A DNA stretch of 64,000 nt from Tetradesmus obliquus (Eukaryota; Chlorophyta; Chlorophyceae; Sphaeropleales; Scenedesmaceae). The stretch is from NCBI GenBank assembly GCA_030272155.1, contig CP126192.1, positions 6,792,501-6,856,500 on the forward strand, given 5' to 3'. Below, in pieces: positions 12,609 to 23,844 of this stretch. Each line of letters opens with the position of its first letter. Position 1 is the first letter of the stretch. The notes under the pieces are model-generated. The model was not told where the DNA came from, did not search any database, and saw only the letters and a program-made list of their open reading frames with translations. A program made the translations under genes and the position numbers.

Positions 12609-14678
12609 TTACTTCAAGTACATCACAAGGTTTTTACCCGCCCCCACCCCCCAGCCCCACACAATGTGGCACATCCCCCCCTCTACCCTCAGCTCCCGCA
12701 GCTTGAGGCCAGACAAGTCAGGCAGCCGCTGCAGGCTGCTGCAGCCCTCTAAATGCAGGTGCTCCAGAGATGCTGGCAGCTGTGCTGGCAGCTGCTGCAG
12801 GCTGCTGCACCCCTCGCAGTCGAGGACCTTCAGGGATGCCGGCAGCTGCGCTGGCAGCCGCTGTAGTGCCGTGCAACCCTTGAGGGTCAAAAACAACAGG
12901 TCATGAGGCAGCTCAGCCGGCAGCTGCTGCAGGGAGGTGCAGCCTGAGAGTTCCAGTGAGTACAGCTCCTCTGGCAGCTGCTCAGGCAGCTGCCGCAGCA
13001 GCCGGCAACCCTCTAGCTGCAGGGTCTTGCATTCAGGAATGGCTGGCAGCCGCTCAATGAGCGTGTAGCTGGCCCGGAAGTCCCCAAAGCGTGGCAGAGG
13101 GTCCGGCAGTTCAGTGATGCCCGAGTTGTCAATGTAGACCTCAGTTGCGTACTCGTGCGACAGCGCAGGCAGCCGCGTAACTCCTGGCAGGCTGCTGGCA
13201 TGCAGGTTCTCCAGGGTCTCTGCAGGCAGCTCTGGTATCTCTGTCAGCAGCGGGCATCTGGAGATGTCCAAGTAGGTCAGCGCTGTGTGAGCTAGCTCTG
13301 GCAGATTCCGCAGCAAGCAGCAGCCGACGACCTCTAGCAATTTCAGCGCAGCAGGCATCTCCGGCAGCTGCAAGAAGACAAAGGCAAAGCAGTGCAGGCA
13401 TTTTAGAAAAGAGGTTTCAGCAGCGAGCAAATATGTGCTGTGCTTTGCAGGATGATGCGGCCTTCTTTGGCTAGGTGTCCTGCATGATATTATGTAAGCG
13501 AGCAAGCATGCAATTGCTCAAAGGCCTGCTGTCGTCGCGCCTGCTGTGGACAACGAAGCACCCAACATACTAGTCTTGCTGCTGTTTGCAATATCCTTCC
13601 TGCTTGTTTGACAACTCTGTGCTTGTTTGCCTATGGGACAGCACAGCCTCATGTCGCTGCTGTATTAACCTGTGTCAACGAGGTGCAGTCCTCTGCCTCC
13701 AGGTTCTTCAGACTCTCAGGCAGAGCTGGCAGCTGCTGCAGTCTGGCACACCCGCTGCAGTTGAGCTCTCTCAGAGCTGTGCTGCCGAGACTACTTGGCA
13801 GTGCCGTGAGAGCAGTGCAGCCGTTGCAGTAAAGTTCCTCCAGTGTAGCAGGCAGCTCCGGCAGGGAGCGGCGGTTCCTGCAGCCTGACACATGCAGAGA
13901 TCGCAGCTGCTTGCAGTCTGACAACTGCAGATCCTGCAAATGTGCTGGCAGCTGCGGCAGTGTGGTGATGTGCTGCCCAGACACACACAGGGTGGTCAGG
14001 TTCCTGCGAGAAGAAGTGTGGCAAAGCAGCTACAGTGAGCGAGTCGAAGGGATGCTGTGCTGGTGACCATCAATCCCACTACTTGTAAATCTGCTGGCGT
14101 GCAGAGGCCCGGCAAGCCCTGCGTCCTAGGCTACAGTACCCCATCTGCCCGACGTAGCTGCTTCCCAAAATGCTGCGTGTGTTTGCAGCCTGTTCCAAAG
14201 CATTGCTAAGCAAACGGAAATGTCCTCATTATGAAATGATATAGTAAGCAAGCCATAGCATCAACGCTGGTGGGTGCATGGCAGATGATCTGCTGCTGCC
14301 CCAACTGCCTGGTGCTGCTGCTTCCTGCCTTTGATGTTGTGTCCGCCCAAGCTGCATAGCTCACCTGGCGTCTGCAAAAAGACCCTGCAGTAGCTTTTCC
14401 GGAGGGTCAAACTCCAGCACTAGGGATAAGCGCCTAATGGACACGATGTTCTTGTGCAGCCAGACAAAGGCAGAGGGCGTCCCGTCTAACTCGAACCGTA
14501 CAAGCTCATGCGCTTCCCAGGTCCACGGACAAGACTTGAGCTCCGTGCATGTGCATGTCAGCATGCAAACATCCTTGGGTGATAGCTGCGGGGAACACAG
14601 CTGCACGACATGCAAGAGCTTGTCCATGGTGTGCACCACAGGCTGGCAACGCAAGCCAACATGCACCAATACAGGCAA
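12609..14678 (-). CDS. F-box-like leucine-rich-repeat protein
   Basis: Three exons: 14678-14365, 14003-13670, 13367-12609; phases 2 and 0 close exactly, giving 468 codons. The N-terminus contains a degenerate F-box-like stretch (LSPKDVCMLTCTCTEL). From about residue 105 to the end run LRRs of the short plant/bacterial type: a repeating unit of about 20-23 residues with the pattern LPxLPxxLxxLxxxxCxxL, for example LPAELPHDLLFLTLKGCTAL. Both introns fall within or at the edge of the repeats without breaking the pattern. F-box/LRR proteins usually select targets for SCF ubiquitin ligases; that is inference here because the F-box is weak. The last about 25 residues, after REL(R)VEGG, are Gly/Trp-rich and unlike the repeats, so a further 3' intron is possible at the GTAGAG there. 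Confidence 0.78.
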
Positions 14679-15840
14679 ATACAGTAGAAGTGTTTAACAT
14701 CGCCCAGCTTATCAATTCAGTGCGGCCAGGAGTACACCAGCGGTGATTAAACCGCGATAACACAATAACAACTTTTGAATTACATTACTGCTCTCCTATC
14801 ACAACTCGGGCTTTAGCACATTCTGCAGCAGTGAAACTTGGTGGTTACAGTATCTGAGCAGGTGCTGAAAGAAACCATCCCTGCCGCTGGCCAGCAGCCC
14901 AGTCATCATGCGTGCAGCATGGGCCGCCCATCATGGGCATCATGAAATCATTATGATGCCCAGCGGCTGCCGGGCAACTAGCCGCTACCCAATAGCAGCA
15001 GCCCGTGCAACAGGTCATCGAGAGCAGTCGTTGTCGCGGACTGTGAGCTGGGCATCGCCGCTGGATCATCCGCGGGCAACCAGTCAGACATCCGTGATCG
15101 ACAGGGTCGTGTGGCGCTGGACTGAAAGGCAAGACCGTAAGCTAAAGCAGTGATATCTGAAACAGCTTATTCACAGGTACGCTGAGGGGAGGATGTCACC
15201 CGCAGTCCAGTGCACTGTGCTTGATCGAACAGGGCAGAAGCCCTAGCTTCACCTCGGAACGGCATCGTGTCTCTGGCCAAGAACGATAGCCACGTGGGAC
15301 ACGTTTTATACTGCGTATCTTGCGGGCAGCAGGCACGCAGACGCCAGACGTGCTTGGCAAGTGGCGCAGTGTAACCAGCCCAGTAAGTGCATGCAGGGCC
15401 AGGCATGCAACAGCCCTGTGAGCTAGCACAGCAGGGTGGGTTGGGTGGCAGCAGGGATTTGCGTGGAGCGAAGCAGGCCAGCTGCAAGCTGCCAACCCTC
15501 TGTCACAATGTTCAGCACGCTCGATGGGGAAGATCACACCCTGGCAGCAAAAATCCCACTGAATTGCGTACGGCACAGGCACAGTAGCTAGCGCAGCCGC
15601 CAACTGCTATGCTAACACACGATTTGGCAGGCTGCTGACATGCACTGCAGACAGGGCTTTGCTTAGATGAAGTCAGTCTGCAGCTAGCGTTGCATCCAGA
15701 CTAGCTCCCCTCCACGACTGCCCTCACCTCAGCCAGACTTACTCTTGGTTGAGCCTGTCTGCCAGCTACGACCATTGTATGCAGGACTATGCACCAGCTG
15801 TTTCACGGTTTTTGCGGCAGCACCGCGCAACAAGCACGGA
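14679..15840. other. gene-poor region
   Basis: Upstream of the LRR gene. ORFs here (for example 15603-15196 on the minus strand) have no recognisable domains and look like chance frames. The one clear structure is a 9-bp inverted repeat at 14935-14961. Confidence 0.4.
14935..14961. repeat. perfect 9-bp inverted repeat
   Basis: GGGCATCAT, a 9-nt spacer, then ATGATGCCC. It can form a hairpin. Function unknown. Confidence 0.6.
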
Positions 15841-16018
15841 AGCAGGGGGCGAGCTCCTCCTGCTGGTGCGCACGGCAGCTGCTTGAGCAGCAGCAACGGT
15901 AGCAAGGGGCAAGCTCCTCTTGCTGGCACGGATGTTACTGCTGGTCAGCGGTAGGCAGGGAGCAAGATCTTCCTGCCGGCCTTGAGAACCGTGGAGCAGG
16001 GGGCAAGCTCCTCCTGCT
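15841..16018. repeat. cluster of four 24-nt hairpins with compensatory changes
   Basis: Four units at 15841-15864, 15901-15924, 15954-15977 and 15995-16018. Each is a 9-bp stem (consensus AGCAGGGGG ... CCTCCTGCT, one G-T pair) around a 6-nt loop (CGAGCT, CAAGCT, CAAGAT, CAAGCT). Three stem positions change on both sides together: pair 1 is A-T or G-C, pair 5 is G-C or A-T, pair 8 is G-C or A-T. A weaker fifth copy lies at 16766-16791. The paired substitutions argue for a structure that has been maintained. Confidence 0.75.
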
Positions 16019-17933
16019 GGCTACGTACTGCTTTGTGTGTGTGGGCGCGGCGACAGTTGCGGTTGTGTGTGATGAGCAGCAACCTTAGCTGTGAACCTGC
16101 AGGCTCTTGTGCAGCAACAGCAACAGCACTTTCTCCGCCTGTGCTGAGCCCTGCCACTTAGCAGCAGGCAGCAGCAACACAGCAGGCACAAGGCAGTCCA
16201 TCCAGTCAAGCAGAGCAGCTGCTGGGGGTGCTGCGTGACGTGCCTGTGCAGGTGACTGGGGAGGTGTTTTGCATTGCTGCGCATCCTGATGCACCGCCTG
16301 GCGTGTACAAGCAGTTTGTAACAACAGGCAGCGGGCTTGGTCTGCTGCTGTTGACTTTAGGGCAGCAGCAGTACGCAGCATGCCAACGTGCAGGCAGTAA
16401 CTACGCTACTGCCGGCAGAGATACTTCACATATTGATGCCTCCGCAGCAGCAGGAGGCAGCCCAGCCACAGGTGGCGCCTGCTGCGGCAAATACAGCAGC
16501 AGTGTCGCAGTCAGCAGAGTTGCAGGCTGCAGGATCGGCAGTGGCATCAGCCTGCTGATCCGCAGGCCTCAGCAGGACCAGCAGTGGCAGCAATGGCAGC
16601 TGCCAATGAGGCCACCAGCTCCGCAGCAAGGCGCAGTGTTGTCTCGCGCCAGGGAGCGCTGCTATGGGCAGAAGAAGGACAGCAGTAGGAAACGGTGCAG
16701 GCGACAGCCCCGCCATTCAGCTGAAGTTGGGGGAGAGCCGCAGCAGCGGCAGCAACAGTGACGGCAGCAGGGGGCAGCTACGTCTTCTGCTGGCGCTCGC
16801 TGGTTGTGTGCTTGCAACCATCCACACCATTGTGGTGTTTGTCTGGCGCCTTTCGGCGTCTTGGCTGTCGGTTATCACACCCTAGAGGCGGTGCCTTTCA
16901 CCCCTGCTGTGCAGCACGTGCACGCAGACGTCATCCTGCGGTGCAGTTCACATGCACGCAGTTGTCCTGGTTTCCCATCTTGAACGCGGTGCCTTCCAAC
17001 CCCTGCTGTGCAGCAGTTGCACGCAGACGTCATCCTGCGGTGCAGATCATTTGCACGCAGTTGTCCCAGTTTCTCATCATGTGCTTGACATGTGCCCTTT
17101 GGTGTCGTGCGGCGTGTGATCACGCACTGCATGCGAACCTTCATTTTCCTTTGCCCTCCAACGTTGAACATTGCAGCAACATATGTGCTGCCCTATGCAG
17201 CGCGGTTGCGGTTGTGCTGCATGCTTCGGGCAGTTGAGAGTGGATGGAAAATGCAAGGGGATCCGGATGCAGTGACAGCATCGGCAGTGACCCTTGTACT
17301 GCAGCAAGTGGGTCAGGAGAAGAAAGTAGTTTTGTGTTGAATTTTTTGAAAAAGGAAACCCAGCATGTTGATGAGGCAGCAGCAAGTGGTGTTCACACTG
17401 AGCAGTAGTGTGTGCACAGGGCGGTACCTGCCTGAGGTGTACGGCATGCAGTGGTTGTTGTACTGTGTTGCACTGTACTACAAGTGGAGCTTGAACAGCT
17501 TGCATCATACTGTGAGCTTGCAACAATTGTGTACAGTTGTATCTGCAGTGTCCGAACATGCAGATGACGACATGGCCGTGTAGTAGAGGTATGCCGTGCA
17601 ACATGGGCTAGTGCCAGGGCCCATGTGGATGGGAATGGCCTAGTGATTTTTAGCAAGGTTCAGGGTGCATGAGCTGTTATGCAGTTCCGATGCACGTCTT
17701 GGAAGATGTCGGTTGTGTGACAGGCATCTGCCTCTTTGCTGGTCTGACCGCACTGCATGGAGTGTTGTCTTGAGGCAGCATACATTGCATGCGTAGAGCT
17801 AGCGCTTGTTCTACTGTTGACTAGTTCCATACCTGTATGCCCGCAATGTTTTTGGCAGTCGGCAGCAGCGACGGCGACCATCTTGCTCTGCAGGATGCAG
17901 CTAGCTGTTTGCTCATGACATGAGCAAAGGGGG
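16019..17933. other. region without recognised genes
   Basis: The longest frame is 16228-16761 (+), 177 codons, Gln/Arg/Ala-rich; its start resembles a protein (VPVQVTGEVFCIAAHPDAP), but no family is recognised and much of it is low complexity. Other ORFs overlap each other on opposite strands. A 99-bp tandem duplication lies at 16889-17080. Confidence 0.35.
16889..17080. repeat. 99-bp tandem duplication, two copies
   Basis: Two adjacent copies begin GGTGCCTT at about 16889 and 16988 and share CCCCTGCTGTGCAGCA and ACGCAGACGTCATCCTGCGG. They differ at scattered positions. Confidence 0.75.
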
Positions 17934-18109
17934 GGAAAGGAGACTGCATTCAGCTGTCTGGTCCCTTTTCCCTGTAGCTCTACATCAGCTGCTTGCTCAG
18001 CAGCTAGATCTTGACTAGCATCAGTTGCAAGGATACTAGCAGCAGCCTTAGCGCTCAATTGCACATAGCGCTCAGCTCCCGCGACAGCTGTCACGCCATT
18101 TGTGCTCAT
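17934..18109 (-). pseudogene. fragment resembling the C-terminal tail of an adenylate/guanylate cyclase domain
   Basis: The minus-strand frame from 18109 reads AERYVQLSAKAAASILATD, then 11 residues later ADVELQGKGTRQLNAVSFP. This recalls the end of class III cyclase domains (IQLSxxAAxxL ... GxVxVKGKGxMxT). Only this tail is present; no catalytic core is found nearby. The same segment recurs at 18524-18678. The family assignment is from memory of the pattern and is tentative. Confidence 0.35.
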
Positions 18110-18523
18110 GCTTCATCTTTGCTAAGCTGTGTGCTGACTCACCCACAGTGAGCCAGCACCCCAGCCATGATCATAGCCTGCCTTGTCAGCAGTCCATGGG
18201 GCTACTTGCAGCTTGTTTGGAAGTACAATAAAGCTACATTTGCCTGGTGTTTGGCAGCAGTGTTCCTGCTTGGAGCAGGTTGCTAGTGTTTAAGGCTTTG
18301 TGACAGCTGAGCTGTCACCTGGAGCCAGCACTTAGGCACGCCTGCTGGCGTGCCCCGTGCTGGTTCTCGTCTTTTTCGTCTGGTCTGATGTCTGGCTTGT
18401 AACGAAGCATTCATTAGTCCAGTGCTGTTCACACAGGACAGTAGACAACCTTGACTGCACGGAACTCGGTCTGCTCCGCGGTCGGTGACCGCTGTGGCAG
18501 GCGTCAGAACCTGCGTGTCTTAC

Positions 18524-18678
18524 CGGAAAGGAGACTGCATCCAGCTGTCTGGTCCCTTTTCCCTGTAGCTCTACATCAGCTGCTTGCTCAGCAGCTAGAT
18601 TTTGACTAGCATCAGTTGCAAGGATACTAGCAGCAGCACTTAGCGCCCAATTGCACATAGCGCTCAGCTCCCGCGACA
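18524..18678 (-). pseudogene. second, frameshifted copy of the cyclase-tail-like fragment
   Basis: About 150 bp nearly identical to 17934-18086. One extra base (GCTAAGTGCTGC against GCTAAGGCTGC) shifts the frame inside the shared segment, so it cannot encode the same peptide throughout. A GTAAGA donor-like site follows the shared segment here but not in the other copy. Between the two copies (18110-18523) and from 18679 to 19059 I see no gene. Confidence 0.5.
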
Positions 18679-19059
18679 ACATCATGGGTCTGAAAGATTT
18701 AAAAATTGCAACATTTTGCTTGATCTCAGAGGGTAACATTCAGCAGCCGAGCGCGTTTCCATGCAGGGTGTCGGCTACCGTAGAGTGCCACACTGCTCCT
18801 CCAAAGGCCTGATGCCAGGCATGGTGCTGCTGTCCTTTGGCAGCATGCTGGGCGCCGCCCGAGCGGCTCAGCCCAAATCACCCAGAAGCGTGCTGCTAGA
18901 GGATGTCACACGATAACTGCCAGTGGTCACAGGAGGCTATTTTTCTCATCACGTTTTGAACTTCCAAGCACACGTCAACCTCGTGCTATGAAAGCACCAC
19001 ACAGCCAATGTGCCACCACGCTGTGACTCATCCTCTGACAACAGACAACAGCCCACAGC

Positions 19060-21034
19060 CTATGATGGAGGGATGGACACACGCAGCAGCTCCACTTCAT
19101 ACTCAAGCCGCGCCCCGGGCGGAATCAAGCCCTGCTTGTCAGGCACATGCTCAGTGGGCCGCATCACGTAGCCCCTGTCCCCAAAGCCTAGCTCGGGCGG
19201 CACGCTGACGATGCGCTTGCCGCCAGCCTTCATGCCCTTCAGCGCCTCCTCCAGCCCCGGGCTCATGCCAGCAACAAACGGCCTGCAGGAAAGCAGCAAA
19301 GCACAGCAGCAGAGTGTGATGAGCAGCAGGTTGACGATGCGCTTGCCGCCTGCCTTCATACAATACCCTTCAGCGCCTCCTCCAGCCCGGGGCTCATGCC
19401 AGCAACAAACGGCCTGCAGGAAGCACAGCAGCAGATTGCACAAGCAGCTGATACAGGGCCGAGGAACATGCAGCAAGATGTGGGACACACAAACGCAAAG
19501 CAGTTTGCAAATTTGGTCAACGTCGCTGCTGCTGCTAGGCACCTCTGAGCACATGTGTGCACTACTGTCGCACTGCCCGTACGCAACTGTGCGTCATTGA
19601 GTCTTGCTGCTTGCTGCCTGCCGTGCCGCAAGCCACTGGCTGTGCACCAGCAACATGTCAACGTCACCACTAGCTGCAGCAGCCTGAACTGCCCACGCAC
19701 CTGCCGCCAAACAGCAGCACGATGGGCTTGCCCCTGGCCTTGGTGTTCTCAAACTCCACGCCATCAGCACGCCCGCTGCAGGACAAGCAGCAGCAGCAGT
19801 AGCAGGCAGGCAGGCAGCCACAGCAGTGTCAGCACGCCATGGGTCTTGCAGGAGAACTAGCTCAGATGAGGTAGCAGCACAGTGCCGAGACTCGGCAGCT
19901 GCAAAGGCAATAGCCCTGCTGCTGCATTGTTACACCCCTTCCGCTCCTGCCAATGCACGACTGGGCTGTGTGATAGCTACTGTGCTGCCCTGCTGCAACC
20001 TCAGCCAGCTCACATGACAGCTGCTCCGCTGCCCTGCTGCTGCCTCAGCCATATGACATACACATTCTGATAGCCAACTCGTCCCTGCAGCTCACATGTA
20101 GTCCAGCACCACCATCGGCCCCTTGCTGGGCTGCGCTAGCAGCTGCAAAGGTAGATGAACCGCTGCAGCGTTGATGACCCTTCCTGAGCCCTGACAAGAC
20201 TTCACAACAGCTGCTGTGCTATGCTGCTGCTGCCCAGCCATATACATTGCATGTTCTGCTAGCCCAACTCCCGCCCTGCAGCTCACATGTAATCCAGCAC
20301 CACCAGCAGTCCCTTGCTGGGCTGCTGACCCCCTCCCACTCGCAGCTCCTTATAGCTCACTCCAGACGGCAGCGTCACTGCCGGGCTGTCTGCCACATCC
20401 ACTGTGCCTGCCTTCTCTGCTGCCACCTCCATGCGTGTTTTGACCTGCTCTCCTAGAGTGCCAACTGCCAGGAAGCTTAGCCAGGCCAGGCCGCCAGCCA
20501 GCCTGAATGCCAAACAAGTTCAAGGCACTGTTGAGCATCGAAAACGTGGATGTTAACATGCAGGAATGTGTTACAGGAGTGAGATGCTGTAAAAGTGTGC
20601 TGCTGCCCAGCCTGGTTGCAATTCCCTGCACACTAGCAGGGGCGGTTGCTGCTGAGCAGGCGGATTGGCTGCAGGGGCTATACGGCGGCCCCAAGACACC
20701 ACAATCACGCAGTGTAACAGTATTGAGGTTTTAGATCTTAAACCACCGGCATGGCACGCTTGTAAGCTCACCCAAATCTTCGAGACATGAAGGACGCAAT
20801 GGGATCGGTCGAGTCTGGCGTGCGCACACGCTTCTGTGTGCCCTCCATGCTGCTCATGCTGGCACTGGGGGTTGACTGCTGCTGCGCTGCTGCTGGTGGC
20901 TGCTCAGCTGCTGGCTGTGCTGCTGCTGGAGAGGTTGACTCATCAGCGCGACTGATGATGCTGTGCCTGCTGTGTGCCCGAGCACTGCCTGCGGGCAAGT
21001 TGCAGCCATGAAACACACATTGGCGATGGTGCAT
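19060..21034 (-). CDS. FKBP-type peptidyl-prolyl cis-trans isomerase, chloroplast FKBP17-2-like
   Basis: Four exons: 21034-20772, 20502-20287, 19775-19701, 19282-19060; total 777 nt, 258 residues. Residues 1-75 are Ala/Ser/Gln-rich and basic, like a chloroplast transit peptide. DSTDPIASFMSRRFG then LAGGLAWLSFLAVGTLGEQ matches the region before the FKBP domain in plant FKBP17-2, including the hydrophobic stretch. The FKBP domain follows: SGVSYKELRVGGG, GMSPGLEEALKGMKAGGKR, VPPELGFGDRGY, IPPGARLEYEVELLRVS. It should catalyse proline isomerisation in the plastid, probably at or in thylakoids. The start is the first ATG of the exon; there is no upstream support. Two introns contain partial exon copies. 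Transcribed divergently from the thioesterase gene. Confidence 0.92.
19327..19430 (-). repeat. copy of the acceptor edge of FKBP exon 4
   Basis: Repeats CTGCAG and the first 21 or so codons of exon 4 (RPFVAGMSPGLEEALKG), almost identical to 19206-19290, but with a small insertion that leads to a stop. It lies upstream of the used acceptor at 19283. Confidence 0.85.
20092..20155 (-). repeat. copy of the donor edge of FKBP exon 2
   Basis: Matches 20283-20335: exon end coding QPSKG..VVLDY plus the GTGAGC donor. It is preceded by a TTTGCAG acceptor-like site, so it could be a cassette exon, but its frame use is unknown. Confidence 0.8.
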
Positions 21035-21769
21035 GCTTCATCATGTTTAAGTTTAGCACCTTGATGGTCTGGAAGCATGGCCAGGCGTACCAGGCACTGG
21101 TGCAGCACATCTGATGTGTGTGGTAGACCAGCAGCGCTGGTGCTGCTGCTGCACCTGGGTGGGTGCTGCTGATGGAATACCTATTGCACGCATGATTTAA
21201 AAAAAAATGATACAACAATATGGTCCAACGAGTTCTTCTGTCTACGGTGGGATTGCTTTGCTGATGCTGGTGCTGATAGTGGCACTGCTGCACTCAGTGT
21301 TGCGCTTGCTTGCACTTCAGCTTGACCGACATATATAAATGCAGTGTTGCAGCTGTTCAAGAACTATGCCAGGTTGCTCACCGGTCGTATAGGTCCCAAC
21401 AGCCTTAACAGAGCACAATTTGTCATCGCCTGCATGCTCTGAGCATTACTCAGCCCCTCACCTTCTCACAAATTATATTACGGTTTGATTGACAAAAGTG
21501 ACGACCAGAACTCTCTACTTTGTGGTGATACTTCTGGGACTTGATTCCTTGCGAGGCGTTCCCATTACACAAGTTCCAACAAGAGGCTCGCGGCTCCACA
21601 CCCCTCACTCGTGTTCTTACCACTTTATCCTTGTTTGTTCAAGTACATATCTGCAGCCGGAGCTTGCGGCTGCTGCAGCAGCAGCCAGGAGGGCGGGAGC
21701 AGCAGGAGCTGCCAGTTGTAGAATCTAATCGCAAGGGGCTGGGCTGCTCGGCAGCCATATAGGGGCAGC
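21035..21769. promoter_or_regulatory. divergent promoter region between FKBP and thioesterase genes
   Basis: 735 bp between the two start codons. A TATA-like CATATATAAATG lies at about 21330, about 440 bp before the plus-strand ATG; its target is uncertain because the thioesterase leader could hold an intron. No conserved gene is seen; the plus-strand ORF at 21489-21728 has no recognisable domain. Confidence 0.4.
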
Positions 21770-22702
21770 ATGTTCCCCAGGCACCTGTTACGCAACTGGG
21801 CCAAGCATGCACAGGCTTGGCAGGCCCGCAACAGCATGGGCAGGCGTGGCCTCAATAGCAGCAACACCAGATGGCAACCAGTGCGCAACATATCAGCAGC
21901 AGCAGCGGCTGGTGCTGGTGCAGCAGGCGGTGCTATAGGTTTCTTAGCTAGGGCTGCTTGGCATTCGCGGTTTGCACTTGGCGTAGCTGGCGGAGCAGCA
22001 GGCACAGCAGCGTGGAAGTGGCGGGAAGACCAGGACAATGTTGGGCCTTTTGAGACGCAAGACATTGCATGGGTGCAGGTGAGCAAGTGCAGCACACAGC
22101 TGTCATGCTATCAATGATAATGGTTTGTGTGTTGCACGACTCCTGTGTGCAACTGCATATGCTGCGCATCTGCACTCCCTGGTGTCGTGCCATGCTCTGC
22201 AGTGAGGAGCTGGAACAGTACTTGACAATGTGCATGCCAGTGCTGTGGTGCCAAGTCAGAACTATCAGGAAGCAGCAGCAGTTGCAGCTGCAGAGGTAGC
22301 TCAGACTGCAGTTGTGTGTTCTTGTTGATGTGTATGCGCTGCAACAGGCATGTGTGCAGGAGTTGTCTGCGATTGTGATGCAGACGTGTGTCCCACTGGT
22401 GCAATGGCGTTTTCTCTGTGCCTATGTGCCTGCTTCAAACATTACCTGGCTCCAAAATCAGCTGCTGCTGCTGCTGCTGCTGCTGTCGATGCTTGCAGGA
22501 GCTTGCAGGACAGCCGGGCATGAAGGAGATGCTGGTGCCTGGCCAGATGCTGCGCAAGCACCCAGTGGGGCAGCTGCTCACGGAGGACGACCACCTGGTG
22601 AGACGCTCAGCAGCAGCAGCAGCAGCAGCTAAGTAGTCAGCAACTCACGGATACATGCCAGGCGTGCAGCTGCTGACAGAGGACAATAACCTAGGCAGCA
22701 GC

Positions 22703-22734
<32 letters not shown>

Positions 22735-23196
22735 TTAGTAGTCAGCAGCCTGTGCATGCCCCAGCAGGGCAGGCAGCAGCAGACAGGGGGCCAGACAGGC
22801 AGGTCGGCAGGCAGTAGCAACAGACAGCGCATGCATACCAGCCAGGCAAGCAGCGGTCGAGGCAGGGGGCAGGCAGGGAGGCAGGCAAGCAGCTTGGTGA
22901 AGTTGCAGGTACAGAATGTGGTGTATGTCTAGTAACAGAGCTCCCGAGGGGCTTCTTGCGTGCCTGGTGCTAGTAACGGCAAGGTCACATGCCGTGCAGA
23001 GACTGCAGACCTAGTTGCTAACATTGTTGTGGTGTGCTGTCTGGCGCTGCTGTTGCCTCGTACGTCCGCAGTTTGAGACGATGCGGCGCAGCGACCAGGT
23101 GAAGGAGTTCCGCTGCTTCTACAACACGCAGACGCGCAAGTTCTACAGCGTGGTCATGCTGGGCAAGTGAGTGGCGCACAAACAGGCTGCTGACTG

Positions 23197-23234
<38 letters not shown>

Positions 23235-23844
23235 CGGCTCGATGCACAGCTGGGGGGGTGTAGATGTGTGCAGGCCAATTGCTGCGGGTTGGAAGCAGCA
23301 ACAGCTGCAGCAGCAGCAGCAGCAAGCATGTATGCCGCTGCTGGCATTTGGGTGGCAGCGTTGCAGCAGCAGGAGCAGCACATGCGTGGGATGGCTGCAC
23401 GCAGCAGCAACCTCACCAACTCTGCCAACTGCCTACTCGTTGCACATATGCACTGCCTGCAGGGACGTGTGCGGGTACCCGTCAACAGTACATGGCGGCC
23501 TCACAGCAGCAATCGTAGATGAAACATTCGGCGGCTTATACACAGCGCTGCTCACCACAGGCAACCTGGGCGCCACCCTGCCAGGCCTTACAGCACGGCT
23601 GGAGCTAGATTACAAGAGGAAGATTTCAGCAGGCACGGTGCTGTTAGTAACAACTGAGCTTGAAACAATCGAGCCGCGCAAGGTGTGGATGAAGGCCACT
23701 GTGACCGACGGAGGAAAGAACACGTTTGTGCAGGGGCGGGCGCTGTTTGTGGCGCCGAATATAGGCAAGCAGTTTGCGGGGCTGTTCAAGTGGAAGGACG
23801 CAATGGCGAAGCAGCTGCAGCCGGCAGCAGCAGCGAGTTCGTAG
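21770..23844 (+). CDS. hotdog-fold thioesterase superfamily protein
   Basis: Four exons: 21770-22078, 22499-22597, 23072-23166, 23463-23844; total 885 nt, 294 residues. The N-terminus is basic and lacks acids (MFPRHLLRNWAKHAQAWQAR), like a mitochondrial or plastid presequence, followed by an Ala/Gly-rich hydrophobic stretch at residues 44-75. The hotdog domain begins in exon 3 (FRCFYNTQTRKFYSVVMLG). Exon 4 has the PaaI/THEM4-type signature STVHGGLTAAIVDETFGGL, where HGG and the acidic residues of VDE form the usual active site. ARLELDYKRKISAGT and WMKATVTDG are the following strands. It probably hydrolyses acyl-CoA or acyl-ACP thioesters; the substrate cannot be read from sequence. Exon 2 supplies a basic/acidic linker (KEMLVPGQMLRKHPVGQLL). 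Confidence 0.88.
22651..22695 (+). repeat. degenerate copy of the donor edge of thioesterase exon 2
   Basis: Codes for a Gly-Val-Gln-Leu-Leu-Thr-Glu-Asp-Asn-Asn-like peptide, matching exon-2 end VGQLLTEDDHL. It lies 55 bp after the used donor. The donor itself is lost (CCTAGG in place of CTGGTG). Confidence 0.55.
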
